DNA of 54,930 bases, from assembly GCA_025056255.1 (NCBI GenBank), contig JANWVT010000018.1, positions 1 to 54,930 of the forward strand. Reading direction: 5' to 3'. Each line of letters begins with the position of its first letter. Positions within the stretch are counted from its first letter, which is position 1. The translations under genes and the position numbers were made by a program. Below the pieces are notes generated by a model that saw only the letters and a program-made list of their open reading frames with translations, was not told the DNA's origin and ran no database searches. Source of the stretch: Bernardetiaceae bacterium (GTDB taxonomy: Bacteria > Bacteroidota > Bacteroidia > Cytophagales > Thermoflexibacteraceae). This document shows, one piece after another, positions 25,275-34,924 of the stretch.

Positions 25275-26795
25275 ATGATAATGAAAAGCAAAATAACCAA
25301 GTATTTCGTAGCCGGAGCAATGGCATGCTCTACGCTGGTTTACTCCGGTTGTACGAATCTGGAAGAAGATGTGTTTAGCCAAATTGTGCCAGAGACTTTC
25401 TTCCAAAATGATGCCCAAGCTTTGTCCACTTTGATTCCGATTTATGCGCAATTGCGTTCTTATCTGTGGAACTATTACAACATCTCACAGCATACCTCAG
25501 ATGAAACCATGGTTCCGCAGCGAGGAGGCGACTGGGGTGACGGCGGCGTATGGGCACAACTGCACACACATACATGGGATAAAACTCACCCCATGATTAA
25601 CGGTGCTTGGATTGATGCCTACACAGGTGTTGCTCGTGCAAACGTGTTTATAGATAACCTGAGCCGCTCTTCTGTAAATGAGAACTTGAAAAAAGCTTTC
25701 AATGCAGAAGCGCGCTTCTTGCGTGCTTATTTCTATTATCAATTGATGGACTTCTTCGGTGGCGTTCCTATTGTAACTACGCCAACGGTAGATGCAGCTA
25801 ACCCACCGGCTCGTAATACGCGCCAAGAAGTGTTCAATTTCATAGAAAAAGAGCTGCGTGAAGCTATTCCCGACTTGCCTCTTACAGCTACCGGTCCTAA
25901 CTTAGGACGTGCTACTAAGGGGGCGGCTCACACGCTTCTGGCAAGAATGTATTTGAACGCCCAAGTATATACAGGTACGCCTCGTTGGCAAGATTGTGTA
26001 GCTGCTTGCGATGCAGTTATCAACAGCAATGTATATCGTCTAGCCAATAACTACTTCGACAACTTTGCTGTTAATAATGAAAACTCACCTGAGGCAATCT
26101 TTTTGATTGGCAACGTCAACCAAGGAGGTCTGGGGCTCACCTTTACTATGCGCAACTTCCACTATAATCAATTGCCTCAGTCACCATGGAATGGATTCTG
26201 TACCATTGCTGAGTTTATTGACCAGTTTAACGAGCCGGGAGACGTACGCCGCAACATTTTGCAGGAAGGTCGGGCTATTAATTTCGTAACAGGTCAGCCT
26301 GCTTTTGACCGTAGCGGTAACCCATTGATTTTCACACGTGACGTACCACTGGTAAATGCTTCTGAGGGAGCAGGCGTGCGTGTGTTGAAGTGGGCGATAG
26401 ACCTGAATCAGAATGGTGGAGATGCTGGTAACGATTACTTCATTTTCCGCTATGCTGATGTGCTGCTAATGAAAGCCGAAGCCCTAAACGAGTTGAACGG
26501 ACCTACTGCTGAGGCAGTGAATTTGGTAAATCAAGTGCGTGCACGCTCTATCAATCCTCCGCGCCCTCTCTCGCCTGCAAATTTCAACCGCGATACCTTC
26601 CGCGCACAAATTTTGCGTGAGCGTTCTACTGAGTTGGGTTGGGAGGGCACTCGTCGTACTGATTTGATTCGCCACAATCGATTTACCAATGCGTGGACTA
26701 ATAAGCCCGCCAGTCAGCCATTCCGCAACTTGTTCCCTATTCCACAAGCACAAATTGATGCCAACCCCAGACTGACACAAAATCCGGGTTATTAG
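25275..26795 (+). CDS. SusD/RagB-family nutrient-binding lipoprotein
   Basis: A ~506-residue surface lipoprotein forming the lid of the SusC transporter. It has a signal peptide with lipobox (VYSGC), TPR-like helices (ARFLRAYFYYQLMDFFGGVPIV is the classic SusD block near residue 160), and the C-terminal RYADVLLMKAEALNEL and ERSTELGWEGTRRTDLIRHNRF motifs found in nearly all members. It follows susC by ~100 bases and shares its terminator. The start may be ATG 25275 or 25281; the TTG at 25254 is less likely. Confidence 0.95.
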   Translation: MIMKSKITKYFVAGAMACSTLVYSGCTNLEEDVFSQIVPETFFQNDAQALSTLIPIYAQLRSYLWNYYNISQHTSDETMVPQRGGDWGDGGVWAQLHTHTWDKTHPMINGAWIDAYTGVARANVFIDNLSRSSVNENLKKAFNAEARFLRAYFYYQLMDFFGGVPIVTTPTVDAANPPARNTRQEVFNFIEKELREAIPDLPLTATGPNLGRATKGAAHTLLARMYLNAQVYTGTPRWQDCVAACDAVINSNVYRLANNYFDNFAVNNENSPEAIFLIGNVNQGGLGLTFTMRNFHYNQLPQSPWNGFCTIAEFIDQFNEPGDVRRNILQEGRAINFVTGQPAFDRSGNPLIFTRDVPLVNASEGAGVRVLKWAIDLNQNGGDAGNDYFIFRYADVLLMKAEALNELNGPTAEAVNLVNQVRARSINPPRPLSPANFNRDTFRAQILRERSTELGWEGTRRTDLIRHNRFTNAWTNKPASQPFRNLFPIPQAQIDANPRLTQNPGY

Positions 26796-26819
26796 CAGCG
26801 TAATATTTTGCCACTACTT

Positions 26820-26852
26820 TGCCTGTCAGACACTTCTCTGACAGGCATTTTA
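26820..26852 (+). terminator. Terminator of the susC/susD operon
   Basis: Perfect 10-base stem TGCCTGTCAG / CTGACAGGCA with an 8-base loop followed by TTTTATTT. It lies 25 bases after the susD stop and also abuts the end of the convergent MFS gene, so it may serve both strands. Confidence 0.85.
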
Positions 26853-28136
26853 TTTACCTGCCAGTTTGGCTACTCTTGCAAAAGCCAGTAAAGAAACTGT
26901 TAGAGCAACAACACTTGTTAAACTAAGCGACTTTGCTACGGCTTGTGGCTGTTGAAAGTAATAGTCGGTTAGCAAAGCAACTAACGTAGGACCCAAACCC
27001 AGCCCCAATAGGTTTTGAAAAAGCAAAAGCGAGGCAGAAGCCAAGCCGCGTGCATGAGGGGAAATAATGCGTTGTAGAAAAGCCGCTGTAACTCCTACAG
27101 GAGCGCTTAAGAGCAAAGTAGCTACTGTAAAGCAAAGCATGGCACTCCATGCAGCGGACATGAGTGGTAGGCAACTCATCACGGGAATTAAGCCTGCGGC
27201 AGTAAATGTAAAAATGGCTGTTTGGCTGCTGATTTGTTTTACATTTTTACGCGTATCAGCCCAAATGCCCCCCATGATTACTCCGGCAGGCGCGCCCAGC
27301 ATCATAAGCAATCCCATAAAGATGCTGGTAGTTTTCAGGTCGGTATGCCACACGCGCATCAGAGCGGTTGGTGCCCATGCAGAGAATGCATAGCTCACTA
27401 CCGTAAAAAAAGCGGAGGCTATACAAAGCCAGCGAAAGATAGGTTGAGATTGCAAGAGTTGCCAAATGGCAATAGGTAATTTTAGTAGTACAACTTGCCG
27501 ATGGTGTGTATCTACCTCTTTTCGCACAGGCTCATGTAGCCCCCAAACTCCGCCAGCTACCAGTAATCCGGGCAAACCAGCAGCTATCAGTACCCATTGC
27601 CAGTTGAAAATGTGTACTTGGTTAAACAGTTCTATGGGGGGGAGGTCTTGCACCCAGTCTAAAATTTTTCCGCCTGCCAAATATGCCATTCCCGAGCCTA
27701 AGTAAATTCCCATGGAATAAAAACTGAGCGCTGAGGCAAGTTTTTCTCTGGGAAATAAATCAGCGATAAACGAGTAAGCAGCAGGCGAGAGGGTGGCTTC
27801 GCCAATACCTACTCCCATACGGGTAAGAAAAAGCTGCCAATAGTTTTGTGCTACGCCGCCCAAGGCAGTCATTAAACTCCAAAGAGCGATGCCCGCAGCT
27901 ATCAGATTTTTGCGACTGACGCGGTCTGCTAAAAAGCCTGCGGGCACCCCTAAGGTAGCATAAAATAATGCAAAACTAGCACCCAACAGCAATCCGACAG
28001 CTGTATCGCTCAGTTGCATGTCTCTTTTAAGCGGCTCTACTAACAGGTTCAATATGTATCTGTCCATAAAAGAGCAGATGTATGCCACCATCAACAAGCT
28101 AACAGCAACCCAAGGGTGTTTAAAAATAGTTTTCAC
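26850..28136 (-). CDS. MFS transporter, Spinster-like
   Basis: A 428-residue, 12-segment inner-membrane transporter. The first loops carry SFMDRYILNLLVEPLKRDMQLSD and LADRVSRKNL, the family signature between segments 2 and 3, and GVGIGEATLSPAAYSFIADLFP, all characteristic of the Spinster (Spns) branch that includes sphingolipid and lysolipid exporters in animals. The bacterial substrate is not known. It lies 26 bases after the PSP1 gene and is probably cotranscribed with it. Confidence 0.9.
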   Translation of the reverse strand: MKTIFKHPWVAVSLLMVAYICSFMDRYILNLLVEPLKRDMQLSDTAVGLLLGASFALFYATLGVPAGFLADRVSRKNLIAAGIALWSLMTALGGVAQNYWQLFLTRMGVGIGEATLSPAAYSFIADLFPREKLASALSFYSMGIYLGSGMAYLAGGKILDWVQDLPPIELFNQVHIFNWQWVLIAAGLPGLLVAGGVWGLHEPVRKEVDTHHRQVVLLKLPIAIWQLLQSQPIFRWLCIASAFFTVVSYAFSAWAPTALMRVWHTDLKTTSIFMGLLMMLGAPAGVIMGGIWADTRKNVKQISSQTAIFTFTAAGLIPVMSCLPLMSAAWSAMLCFTVATLLLSAPVGVTAAFLQRIISPHARGLASASLLLFQNLLGLGLGPTLVALLTDYYFQQPQAVAKSLSLTSVVALTVSLLAFARVAKLAGK

Positions 28137-28162
28137 TTTAACAGCTGCTGAATAGTGTGAGG

Positions 28163-29575
28163 CTACTCTTTCTTATCTTTCCCGCTACTATTCTTTTTGG
28201 GGGGGCGGCGCCTGCGTTGCGATTTGTTGCCTGCTGCACGTTGCTTTTTGGGAGGAGTTTCCTTGTCTATTGGCTTGCCTACACTTTCACCAGAGGAAGG
28301 CTCTGATGAAGCTTGCTGCTGAGTAAGCAGCGGTTTTATTTCTGCTGAGGATGAGGTTTGTTTGGTTATATGGGCAGAGGCTTCATTATTTTTTTCAGCA
28401 GCAGAGCGCGCCGACTTGCGTTTTTTGCGCTTTTTCTTACTATTTGTTTTGGTAGAGAAGGCATCTTCATCTACGCTATCTACCACCCATTGCTCAGTTA
28501 CTACTGGGTCGGCAACGGATTCTTCTGTTGGAAGGATTGTTTTTTCTTCTATAAGCGACTCTACGGCTATGCCTTGCTTATTCAGCTCAATAATTTGCTT
28601 AACACGCTCAGCAGACAGTGGATACCAAGTACTTTCGGTATCGTAGCTAAACCACATAATTTTTTTAAAGATGTCTGTTTTTTGCAGATGTGCTTCCCCG
28701 CGCACCGTTTGCAAGGGCTTTTCTACCTTGGGAATATCTACTAAGGCATCTAAATAGGTTTCCAGTTCGTAGTTGAGGCAACACTTTAACCTGCCACATT
28801 GCCCAGAGAGCTTACTGGGGTTCAGTGACAAATTTTGATAACGCGCTGCTGTGGTAGAAACACTCTTAAATTCAGTAAGCCAAGTAGAACAGCACAGTTC
28901 GCGTCCACAAACGCCAATACCACCCAGCCGGCTTGCTTCGTGGCGCAAGCTGATTTGGCGCATCTCTACCCGAATGCGAAATTCACTTGCTAAAATTTTA
29001 ATTAGTTCGCGGAAATCTACCCGGTCGTCGGCAGAGTAGTAAAAAGTTGCCTTGGTATTATCTGCTTGAAACTCCACATCGGAGAGTTTCATTTCTAACT
29101 GCAAGTCGCGTATGATTTCGCGTGTGCGATACAAAGTAGGCATTTCCCGATTTTGTGCTTCGGCAAACTTATGCAAATCTTTGGCTGTGGCTATTCGCAA
29201 AATAGGTCTGATTTCGGCAGTATCTTTCACTTTTTTTTTCATCATTTGCAAGCGTACTAATTCGCCTTGCAAGCTGACATAGCCGATGTGGTATCCGCCA
29301 CCTGGCATTTCTACTACTACGGCGTCTCCGGTAGTGAGGTCTAACTGGTGTTGGTTGCGAAAAAAATCTTTTTTGCTGCCTTTAAAACGCACCTCTACAA
29401 TATCGAACCGTTGAAAGGCAGGTAATTCCATATTGCTCAGCCAATCGAATACATTGAGCTTGTTACATCCGGAGGTACCACAGGTGCCATTGTTACGGCA
29501 GCCTGCTACGGCTGTTCCCTCTGCTTTTTTAGCGTGAGCACCACAACCTCCACTTCCACAATTACTGCAACCCAT
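28163..29575 (-). CDS. PSP1/RicT-family protein with Cys-rich head
   Basis: A 470-residue cytoplasmic protein. The first ~40 residues are Cys/Gly-rich (seven cysteines in GCSNCGSGGCG and the following stretch), a likely metal or Fe-S site. The PSP1 core (about 55-280) has SRLGGIGVCGRELCCSTWL and SGQCGRLKCCLNYE, the cysteine blocks of RicT/YaaT, which in Bacillus forms an Fe-S-containing complex with RicA and RicF affecting RNase Y and sporulation signalling. The last ~150 residues are low-complexity and strongly basic (KKKRKKRKSARSA, QRRRRPPKK), suggesting RNA binding. The holB and gldH genes often found with Bacteroidota PSP1 are not here. Confidence 0.88.
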   Translation of the reverse strand: MGCSNCGSGGCGAHAKKAEGTAVAGCRNNGTCGTSGCNKLNVFDWLSNMELPAFQRFDIVEVRFKGSKKDFFRNQHQLDLTTGDAVVVEMPGGGYHIGYVSLQGELVRLQMMKKKVKDTAEIRPILRIATAKDLHKFAEAQNREMPTLYRTREIIRDLQLEMKLSDVEFQADNTKATFYYSADDRVDFRELIKILASEFRIRVEMRQISLRHEASRLGGIGVCGRELCCSTWLTEFKSVSTTAARYQNLSLNPSKLSGQCGRLKCCLNYELETYLDALVDIPKVEKPLQTVRGEAHLQKTDIFKKIMWFSYDTESTWYPLSAERVKQIIELNKQGIAVESLIEEKTILPTEESVADPVVTEQWVVDSVDEDAFSTKTNSKKKRKKRKSARSAAEKNNEASAHITKQTSSSAEIKPLLTQQQASSEPSSGESVGKPIDKETPPKKQRAAGNKSQRRRRPPKKNSSGKDKKE

Positions 29576-29637
29576 ATATCATTTCTGATTACAAAATTTC
29601 CGTATCTTTTTTTGCAGGTTTAAAAGTACGAGAATTG

Positions 29638-29645
29638 TACGTTTG
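29638..29645 (+). promoter_or_regulatory. -7 promoter box of the membrane patatin gene
   Basis: TACGTTTG matches TAnnTTTG and is preceded after ~23 bases by TTTG. The transcript would start at or very near the ATG at 29652, giving a leaderless message; it also makes the TTG at 29643 an impossible start. Confidence 0.4.
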
Positions 29646-29651
29646 TTGCCA

Positions 29652-31907
29652 ATGTTACAAGCGATTTTCTATTCCTTTCCTGTACAGTTGTTGCTTTTTC
29701 AGCTGAGGCGCAACTTATTATTGCTTTCGCCTTGGGTATTGTTACTTGGCATTACCATTGGGCGATGGGGAGAGGCTTTGGGAATTCCTTTTCTGTTCCT
29801 ATCTCCCGAATACATGGGCGAGGTTGGGGCAATTGCTATGTTTATCACTGGCTTGGCTGCAGGCACTTTCATTATGTCGTTCCACATTACTGCCTACATT
29901 TTTGCTGCCAGCAAATTCGATTTTTTAAACTTTTTGCCCCGCTCGATGGCGCTGTTTTGTATTAACAATGGCATTTTGCCGCTGTTGTTCAACGTGTTGT
30001 TCATTGTAGCCTTTTTTTACTACCAGCTGACTGATGAATTAGTAGCATACTCACAAGCCGCTTGGTATGCAATTAGTTTCTTACTGGGGCAACTGGTAGT
30101 AGTAGTTCTTTACTTTGCCTATTTCCATATTACTGGGCAGCACATTTGGGGTAGTGTGAGCCAAAAAGTGGATAGGCAGTTGCGCAAGGCGAGGTTTATG
30201 CGATATCTGACCTTGCAACGCCTGCGTACTATACGCTCGCGCAATTTGCAGCACAACGTGCATTTTTACATCGACTTTCCTTTCAAAATCACTGAATTAC
30301 ACGAGCTACCGGCTGTTGCAGTGCCTGAGTCGGTGCGGCTTTTAGACCACAATCAGCTCAATGCCCTCATGATAGAGTTATTTTTATTTACCTTGTTTTT
30401 GCTATTAGGGCTTTTTCGCAACAATCCTATCTTTCAAATTCCGGCAGCAGCCAGTGGCTTGCTATTACTGGCAATGCTAACTATGATAGCTGGCGCACTT
30501 ACCTATTGGCTGCAAAAGTGGGCTTGGGGTGCAACCGTACTGGGCATCTTGTTGTTCAGCGCTTTGGCAAAAGACAGTGGGCGCAATCCTTACTACCGAG
30601 CAAGCGGACTGAACTATGATACCATTAGAGCCGAATATAGTATTAAGCGTTTGCAGCAGCTCAATAATGATGCTTATTATGCCAAAGATGTTGCCCATAC
30701 GCTACAAATTCTTGCCAATTGGCGGGCAAGGTTCCCCGCAACGCCACAACCCAAAATGATTTTTATTTGTACAAGCGGGGGCGGACAGCGTGCCGCAGCA
30801 TGGACGCTGCGCTGCTTGCAAGCCTTAGACAGTATTTTTGACGGACGCATCATGCAGCAAACCATGCTCATAACAGGTGCTTCTGGGGGCATGATGGGTG
30901 CTGCCTACTACCGCGAAATTTATTGGCGCGTAACCGAAGGGCAAATACCTCATACAAGAGGCATACAATATGTGGAAAAAATAGCCAAAGATAGGTTGAA
31001 CCCTCTGGTTTTGTCGTGGATTGTTAATGACTTGTTGTTACCTGTGCAGCAAGCCAGTCGCGACTCGATTTACTACTTTACAGACCGAGGGCATGCTTTT
31101 GAACAAAAACTCAATGCCGACTTAGACAACTGGCTGAACAAGCCGCTAATAGCATATCGAGCTGCCGAACAGCGCGCGCAAATTCCCATGATGATTATCG
31201 CCGCTTCGGTAGTTAACGACGGACGTCGTTTGTATTTTTCTCCACAACCTATATCTTATATGAATAATGCAGCGCCCTTAGCAAGGCGCGCCATTCAGTC
31301 GCGTATCAGAGGAATAGAGTTCGCGCGATTTTTCCGCCATCATCGGGCAGACAGCCTCCGCATCACTACTGCACTGCGCATGAATGCTACCTTCCCCTAC
31401 ATTATGCCCAACGTACTATTGCCCTCAGAACCGGCTATGGAAATTATGGATGCTGGACTTTCTGATAATTTTGGGGTTAACGATGCTGTACAGTTTTTAT
31501 ACGTTTTCCGCGAATGGATTGCCCGACATACCTCTGGAGTAATTATTATCCGCATTCGTGACTCTCCCAAAGAACAGGATATCAAGCCTTTCCAAGGTCG
31601 TTCACTTTTGTTTAAGCTGTTCTCGCCCATAGAACATTTCCTAAGCAATCTGTACTTTTTGCAAGATGGACGGAACGATTTTGCCATAGAATTAGCTGCC
31701 AAATGGTTCGAAAACGACCTCAGAACCATTGATTTGGAATATAATCCGGCGTATCTGGGCAAAAACCTGCTCGAGGTGCACACTCATGTTCGCAAAGCGC
31801 CGCTTAGTTGGCGACTCACTGCCCGCGAGTTAGAAGGTATTCGCATCATGATTCAGTCGCCAGAAAATCAGAGTGCTATCAAAAAGCTGAGAGCTTATTT
31901 GAAATAA
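29652..31907 (+). CDS. Patatin-like phospholipase with N-terminal membrane domain
   Basis: A 751-residue protein with about six to seven membrane segments in its first ~320 residues, then a soluble patatin-type lipase domain (about 360-700). The oxyanion loop is TSGGGQRAA (about 374), the nucleophile serine is in GASGGM (about 411), and the dyad aspartate is in DAGLSDNFG (about 600, where most members read DGG). Patatins hydrolyse acyl esters of phospholipids. The fusion to a polytopic membrane region places the enzyme at the inner membrane facing the cytoplasm, or possibly the periplasm. ATG 29652 is preferred to the TTG at 29643. Confidence 0.82.
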   Translation: MLQAIFYSFPVQLLLFQLRRNLLLLSPWVLLLGITIGRWGEALGIPFLFLSPEYMGEVGAIAMFITGLAAGTFIMSFHITAYIFAASKFDFLNFLPRSMALFCINNGILPLLFNVLFIVAFFYYQLTDELVAYSQAAWYAISFLLGQLVVVVLYFAYFHITGQHIWGSVSQKVDRQLRKARFMRYLTLQRLRTIRSRNLQHNVHFYIDFPFKITELHELPAVAVPESVRLLDHNQLNALMIELFLFTLFLLLGLFRNNPIFQIPAAASGLLLLAMLTMIAGALTYWLQKWAWGATVLGILLFSALAKDSGRNPYYRASGLNYDTIRAEYSIKRLQQLNNDAYYAKDVAHTLQILANWRARFPATPQPKMIFICTSGGGQRAAAWTLRCLQALDSIFDGRIMQQTMLITGASGGMMGAAYYREIYWRVTEGQIPHTRGIQYVEKIAKDRLNPLVLSWIVNDLLLPVQQASRDSIYYFTDRGHAFEQKLNADLDNWLNKPLIAYRAAEQRAQIPMMIIAASVVNDGRRLYFSPQPISYMNNAAPLARRAIQSRIRGIEFARFFRHHRADSLRITTALRMNATFPYIMPNVLLPSEPAMEIMDAGLSDNFGVNDAVQFLYVFREWIARHTSGVIIIRIRDSPKEQDIKPFQGRSLLFKLFSPIEHFLSNLYFLQDGRNDFAIELAAKWFENDLRTIDLEYNPAYLGKNLLEVHTHVRKAPLSWRLTARELEGIRIMIQSPENQSAIKKLRAYLK

Positions 31908-32017
31908 TTAAAGGTAGGTGGTGCTGTTGCACGCTGCGGTTCTCATCCTTATAGCGTGTGGTGCCAACTCTGGGCGCTGCTGTTTACAACTCTATCCGAT
32001 TCAATGTGCACAAGCAT

Positions 32018-33037
32018 TTATCGGAATAGCTGCTTCAAACTGACTTTTAATACTTCACCCATAGTTTTGCATTTGAGAAACTCGTCGCGTTTATAATGGC
32101 GGGCGAGTTCTTCTTTCAGTTGGTCGGTGTTTTCTTGGGGGGCAATGGTATCTTGTATCATCACCTCCATGAGGTCTTTGAGCACGTAGCGCGAGGTGCG
32201 TAGCCGATTTGCCATCAGCGAACGTTCCTCTAACTGGTATTGTCTTACGCTTTCTGGCGTTAGCACCTCATAGCCTATTTCAATAATTGGGTTGTTCTGT
32301 TTGAAGTATTGTGGCAGGTAGATAGACTTGCGTCCTTCGTAGCTTTGTTGGTCAAAATCTATGGCACGCAGCCGGTAGTGCATTTCTTCAAAGTCGGGGG
32401 TGGTGTCTATCACAAAATTGCTTGAGTGCATATCGCCTAACAGGCGAACAAAACAGCGTTCGTTAAATTTGACAAATTCTTTGGCTAAGCGAATTTTATT
32501 GACATCTGCCAAATGTGAACGGATAAATTGGTCGGCAGGAATGCCCAAAATATGCTCTTCTATGAGTGTGTCTTTGTAGAGCAGGTAGCGCACGCGGTTA
32601 GGAGAAAGAATATCTTCCAGTTCTAAGCCATAGATGCGCGAGGCATCAGCCATTTTTACATAAAAATAGTCAAAGTTATCATTCACTTTGTTAACAATCC
32701 GTATGCGAAAAGGCTTGGTGTTGCCATAGGTGCAAAGGTCTATGCGGTCTATGTAAAGGTGGTTGATGACGGAGAGGTTGCCTGCAATTTTCAGATGTGC
32801 ATAAATTTGGCGCAAGCTGCTGTAAATATATTCTTGGTCGCTTTCGGAATAATACACGCTTACCCAGAGCGTATCGCGTCCTTGGCGGTCGTAGAGAGTG
32901 GTTGCCCCAACAAACCGGCACAAGTCCTGATACTGCAGCGGGATGGCAATCTCTTTGCCGTACTTGTGGAGAAAGCGATGCAATTTGTCGCTTACTTTGT
33001 AAGGGATTTTCTTTTTGCTGATAATTGCCATTGCCAA
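32018..33037 (-). CDS. Protein-kinase-fold protein of unknown substrate
   Basis: A 339-residue protein with kinase-like motifs: K128 in YVKMAD (possible ATP lysine), E139 further on, GDMHSSNF (D202, N207; compare the HGDxxxxN catalytic loop of APH and choline kinases) and IDFDQ (D227 or D229; compare the DFD metal motif). It therefore looks like a small-molecule or lipopolysaccharide-type kinase rather than a Ser/Thr kinase. N-terminal ~110 residues are unassigned. Two possible ATGs (33037, 33031). It follows adk by ~85 bases on the same strand. Confidence 0.7.
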   Translation of the reverse strand: MAMAIISKKKIPYKVSDKLHRFLHKYGKEIAIPLQYQDLCRFVGATTLYDRQGRDTLWVSVYYSESDQEYIYSSLRQIYAHLKIAGNLSVINHLYIDRIDLCTYGNTKPFRIRIVNKVNDNFDYFYVKMADASRIYGLELEDILSPNRVRYLLYKDTLIEEHILGIPADQFIRSHLADVNKIRLAKEFVKFNERCFVRLLGDMHSSNFVIDTTPDFEEMHYRLRAIDFDQQSYEGRKSIYLPQYFKQNNPIIEIGYEVLTPESVRQYQLEERSLMANRLRTSRYVLKDLMEVMIQDTIAPQENTDQLKEELARHYKRDEFLKCKTMGEVLKVSLKQLFR

Positions 33038-33122
33038 CCGAGCAAATAGTCAGTCCTACGGTACACTGTGTACATGGCAAGTATTGTTCCCAACTGATGC
33101 AGTAAGTACAACGGCTGGCGTA

Positions 33123-33704
33123 TTAGTTGTTTTTCCAGCTGTCAATAACACGACAGATGTTAGCAAAAATTTCATCAATTTCTCCAATCCCGTTGATGGC
33201 TGTAAACTTTCCTTGTGCAGCGTAAAAATCGGCAACAGGTCGGGTTTTGGTATTGTATTCCTGCACGCGTTTTTGTACCAGTTCTTCATTTTGGTCATCG
33301 GGTCTTCCGGAGGTTTGCCCGCGCAGCAATAGGCGTTTTACCAGTTCAGCTTCACTCACTTCCAAAGCAATCATACCTGAAATGGTCAACCCATTTTCTG
33401 CCAGCATTTTGTCGAGCGCTTCGGCTTGGGCTACGGTGCGTGGGAACCCGTCGAAAATGAAGCCGTTGGCATGGCGATTTTCTTGGATTTTATTGCGAAT
33501 CATGCCAATTACTACCTCATCGGGCACAAGAATACCTTTATCCATCAATTGTTTGGCAGAAAGTCCCAGTTCGGTCTGTGCGGCAATTTCAGCGCGTAAT
33601 AAATCGCCAGTAGAAAGATGGATGAGGTTGTACTTAGCAATTAGTTTTTGGCTTTGCGTGCCTTTTCCGGCGCCCGGAGGACCGAACAATACCAGATTAA
33701 TCAT
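33123..33704 (-). CDS. adk: Adenylate kinase
   Basis: A 193-residue enzyme interconverting AMP, ADP and ATP. P-loop GPPGAGKGT at 8-16, AMP-binding STGDLLRAEI, the FDGFPRTVAQAEALD block and lid arginines (RLLLRGQTSGRPDD) are all present. The lid is the short form without zinc cysteines. It lies on the minus strand between the TPR gene (80 bases upstream) and the kinase-fold gene. Confidence 0.97.
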   Translation of the reverse strand: MINLVLFGPPGAGKGTQSQKLIAKYNLIHLSTGDLLRAEIAAQTELGLSAKQLMDKGILVPDEVVIGMIRNKIQENRHANGFIFDGFPRTVAQAEALDKMLAENGLTISGMIALEVSEAELVKRLLLRGQTSGRPDDQNEELVQKRVQEYNTKTRPVADFYAAQGKFTAINGIGEIDEIFANICRVIDSWKNN

Positions 33705-33784
33705 GCGACGTGTGTTGTATAATTTGCAAAGGTTGATTTACAATTTATTCATATGTGCAAAAGAAACGCGCAATTGCTAAAAAA

Positions 33785-34924
33785 TCAAAAATCTGATTGG
33801 AGATATTCGTAGTCGTCTAATGCTTTTGCCAGCTTGTAATAGCGTTGTGCCACTGGCAGGTTTTGCTGTCGCTTGTAGTGGCGATGTAAGCCGGCAAAAG
33901 TGTAGAGTTTATACGGATTAGCGTAGTTGATTTGCTCTGCCAATAGTAAGTTCTCGGCGGCTTGGTACATTTTAACAGCAGTAGCGAGGTCTTTCTTATG
34001 AAATTCTGCAAGCATGGCGCCAAAAGCAAGCGAGGCTGCTTTAAATAGTGGGCGTTCAGATTTTTGCAGTAGTGGCAGCATTTGCGCAGCTTCTTCGTAG
34101 CGTTTTGTGAGCAAGGCGGTTTCTATAAAGGCAGCTACATAGTGCATGTTGTTAGGAAAGCGCTGTGCTAACTGGCGGCTATGCCTTAGTGCTTGTTCAT
34201 GGTTGTTCTCGTATCGCAAGTAGATATGCGTGAGGTAGCCTGCTGCTTCGTTAGCTGTAAAAATGGCTTTTTGAACGCAGGTTTCTAAGTTTTCTAATCC
34301 TTCTTTTTTGCTGCCTGGACGAAAAAAAACCACGAAGGGGCGATAGATGGGGTATCGTTCTGGGAAGTACTCGCGGTAATAATTGTACAGCCCAGTCATA
34401 AAGTTTAGTTCGATGTTGTGGTTGCGCAGGTCGAAGGCGTGTTTAATGAGCCCGTAGAGTTTTCTGGCTTCGCCTACTGCTTGCATGGCTTCGCCGCGTT
34501 CGTTGTAGTGCTGCATAAGTAGCCCACGTGCAGTGAGCATGAAGAATACGCCTTCTACATCGCTATTGTCGCGTTTTAACATTTCTTGGGAAGCCGAAAT
34601 AGTTTTTTCTAAGAAATACACGTGTTGTTTAAAGCCCTTGCTTTCAAAGTCGTCGAAGGGCATATATTGCCAGAACAGTAATAAGGCGTTGAGCAGCGGC
34701 GTAACCGGATGGTTGGGGTGGCGTGCTTGTACTTGGGAAAAATAGGAACGTGCTTTGGCAAACTCGCAGTTATACATAAGCGGCAAGCCTTTTTCCAACA
34801 GTGCCAATGCGGTTTTGTCAGCAAGCAGAGGCGGAATGGCAACTTTTTGCTGAGCGATGGCTGCAACTGTGTGCACAAGTAAACCAGCAATTAATCTAAT
34901 CCGCAATTTTGACCACATTACCAT
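33785..34924 (-). CDS. Exported tetratricopeptide-repeat protein
   Basis: A 379-residue protein with an N-terminal signal peptide (RLIAGLLVHTVAAIAQ) and several TPR-like helical pairs (about 50-85, 245-275, 280-310 and 345-372). The middle part (about 105-235) is less regular and contains FMTGLYNYYREYFPERYP. No catalytic motif was found; TPR proteins are scaffolds. Its ATG directly follows the helicase stop (TAAATG), so the two genes are translationally coupled even though one protein is exported and the other is cytoplasmic. Confidence 0.75.
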   Translation of the reverse strand: MVMWSKLRIRLIAGLLVHTVAAIAQQKVAIPPLLADKTALALLEKGLPLMYNCEFAKARSYFSQVQARHPNHPVTPLLNALLLFWQYMPFDDFESKGFKQHVYFLEKTISASQEMLKRDNSDVEGVFFMLTARGLLMQHYNERGEAMQAVGEARKLYGLIKHAFDLRNHNIELNFMTGLYNYYREYFPERYPIYRPFVVFFRPGSKKEGLENLETCVQKAIFTANEAAGYLTHIYLRYENNHEQALRHSRQLAQRFPNNMHYVAAFIETALLTKRYEEAAQMLPLLQKSERPLFKAASLAFGAMLAEFHKKDLATAVKMYQAAENLLLAEQINYANPYKLYTFAGLHRHYKRQQNLPVAQRYYKLAKALDDYEYLQSDF

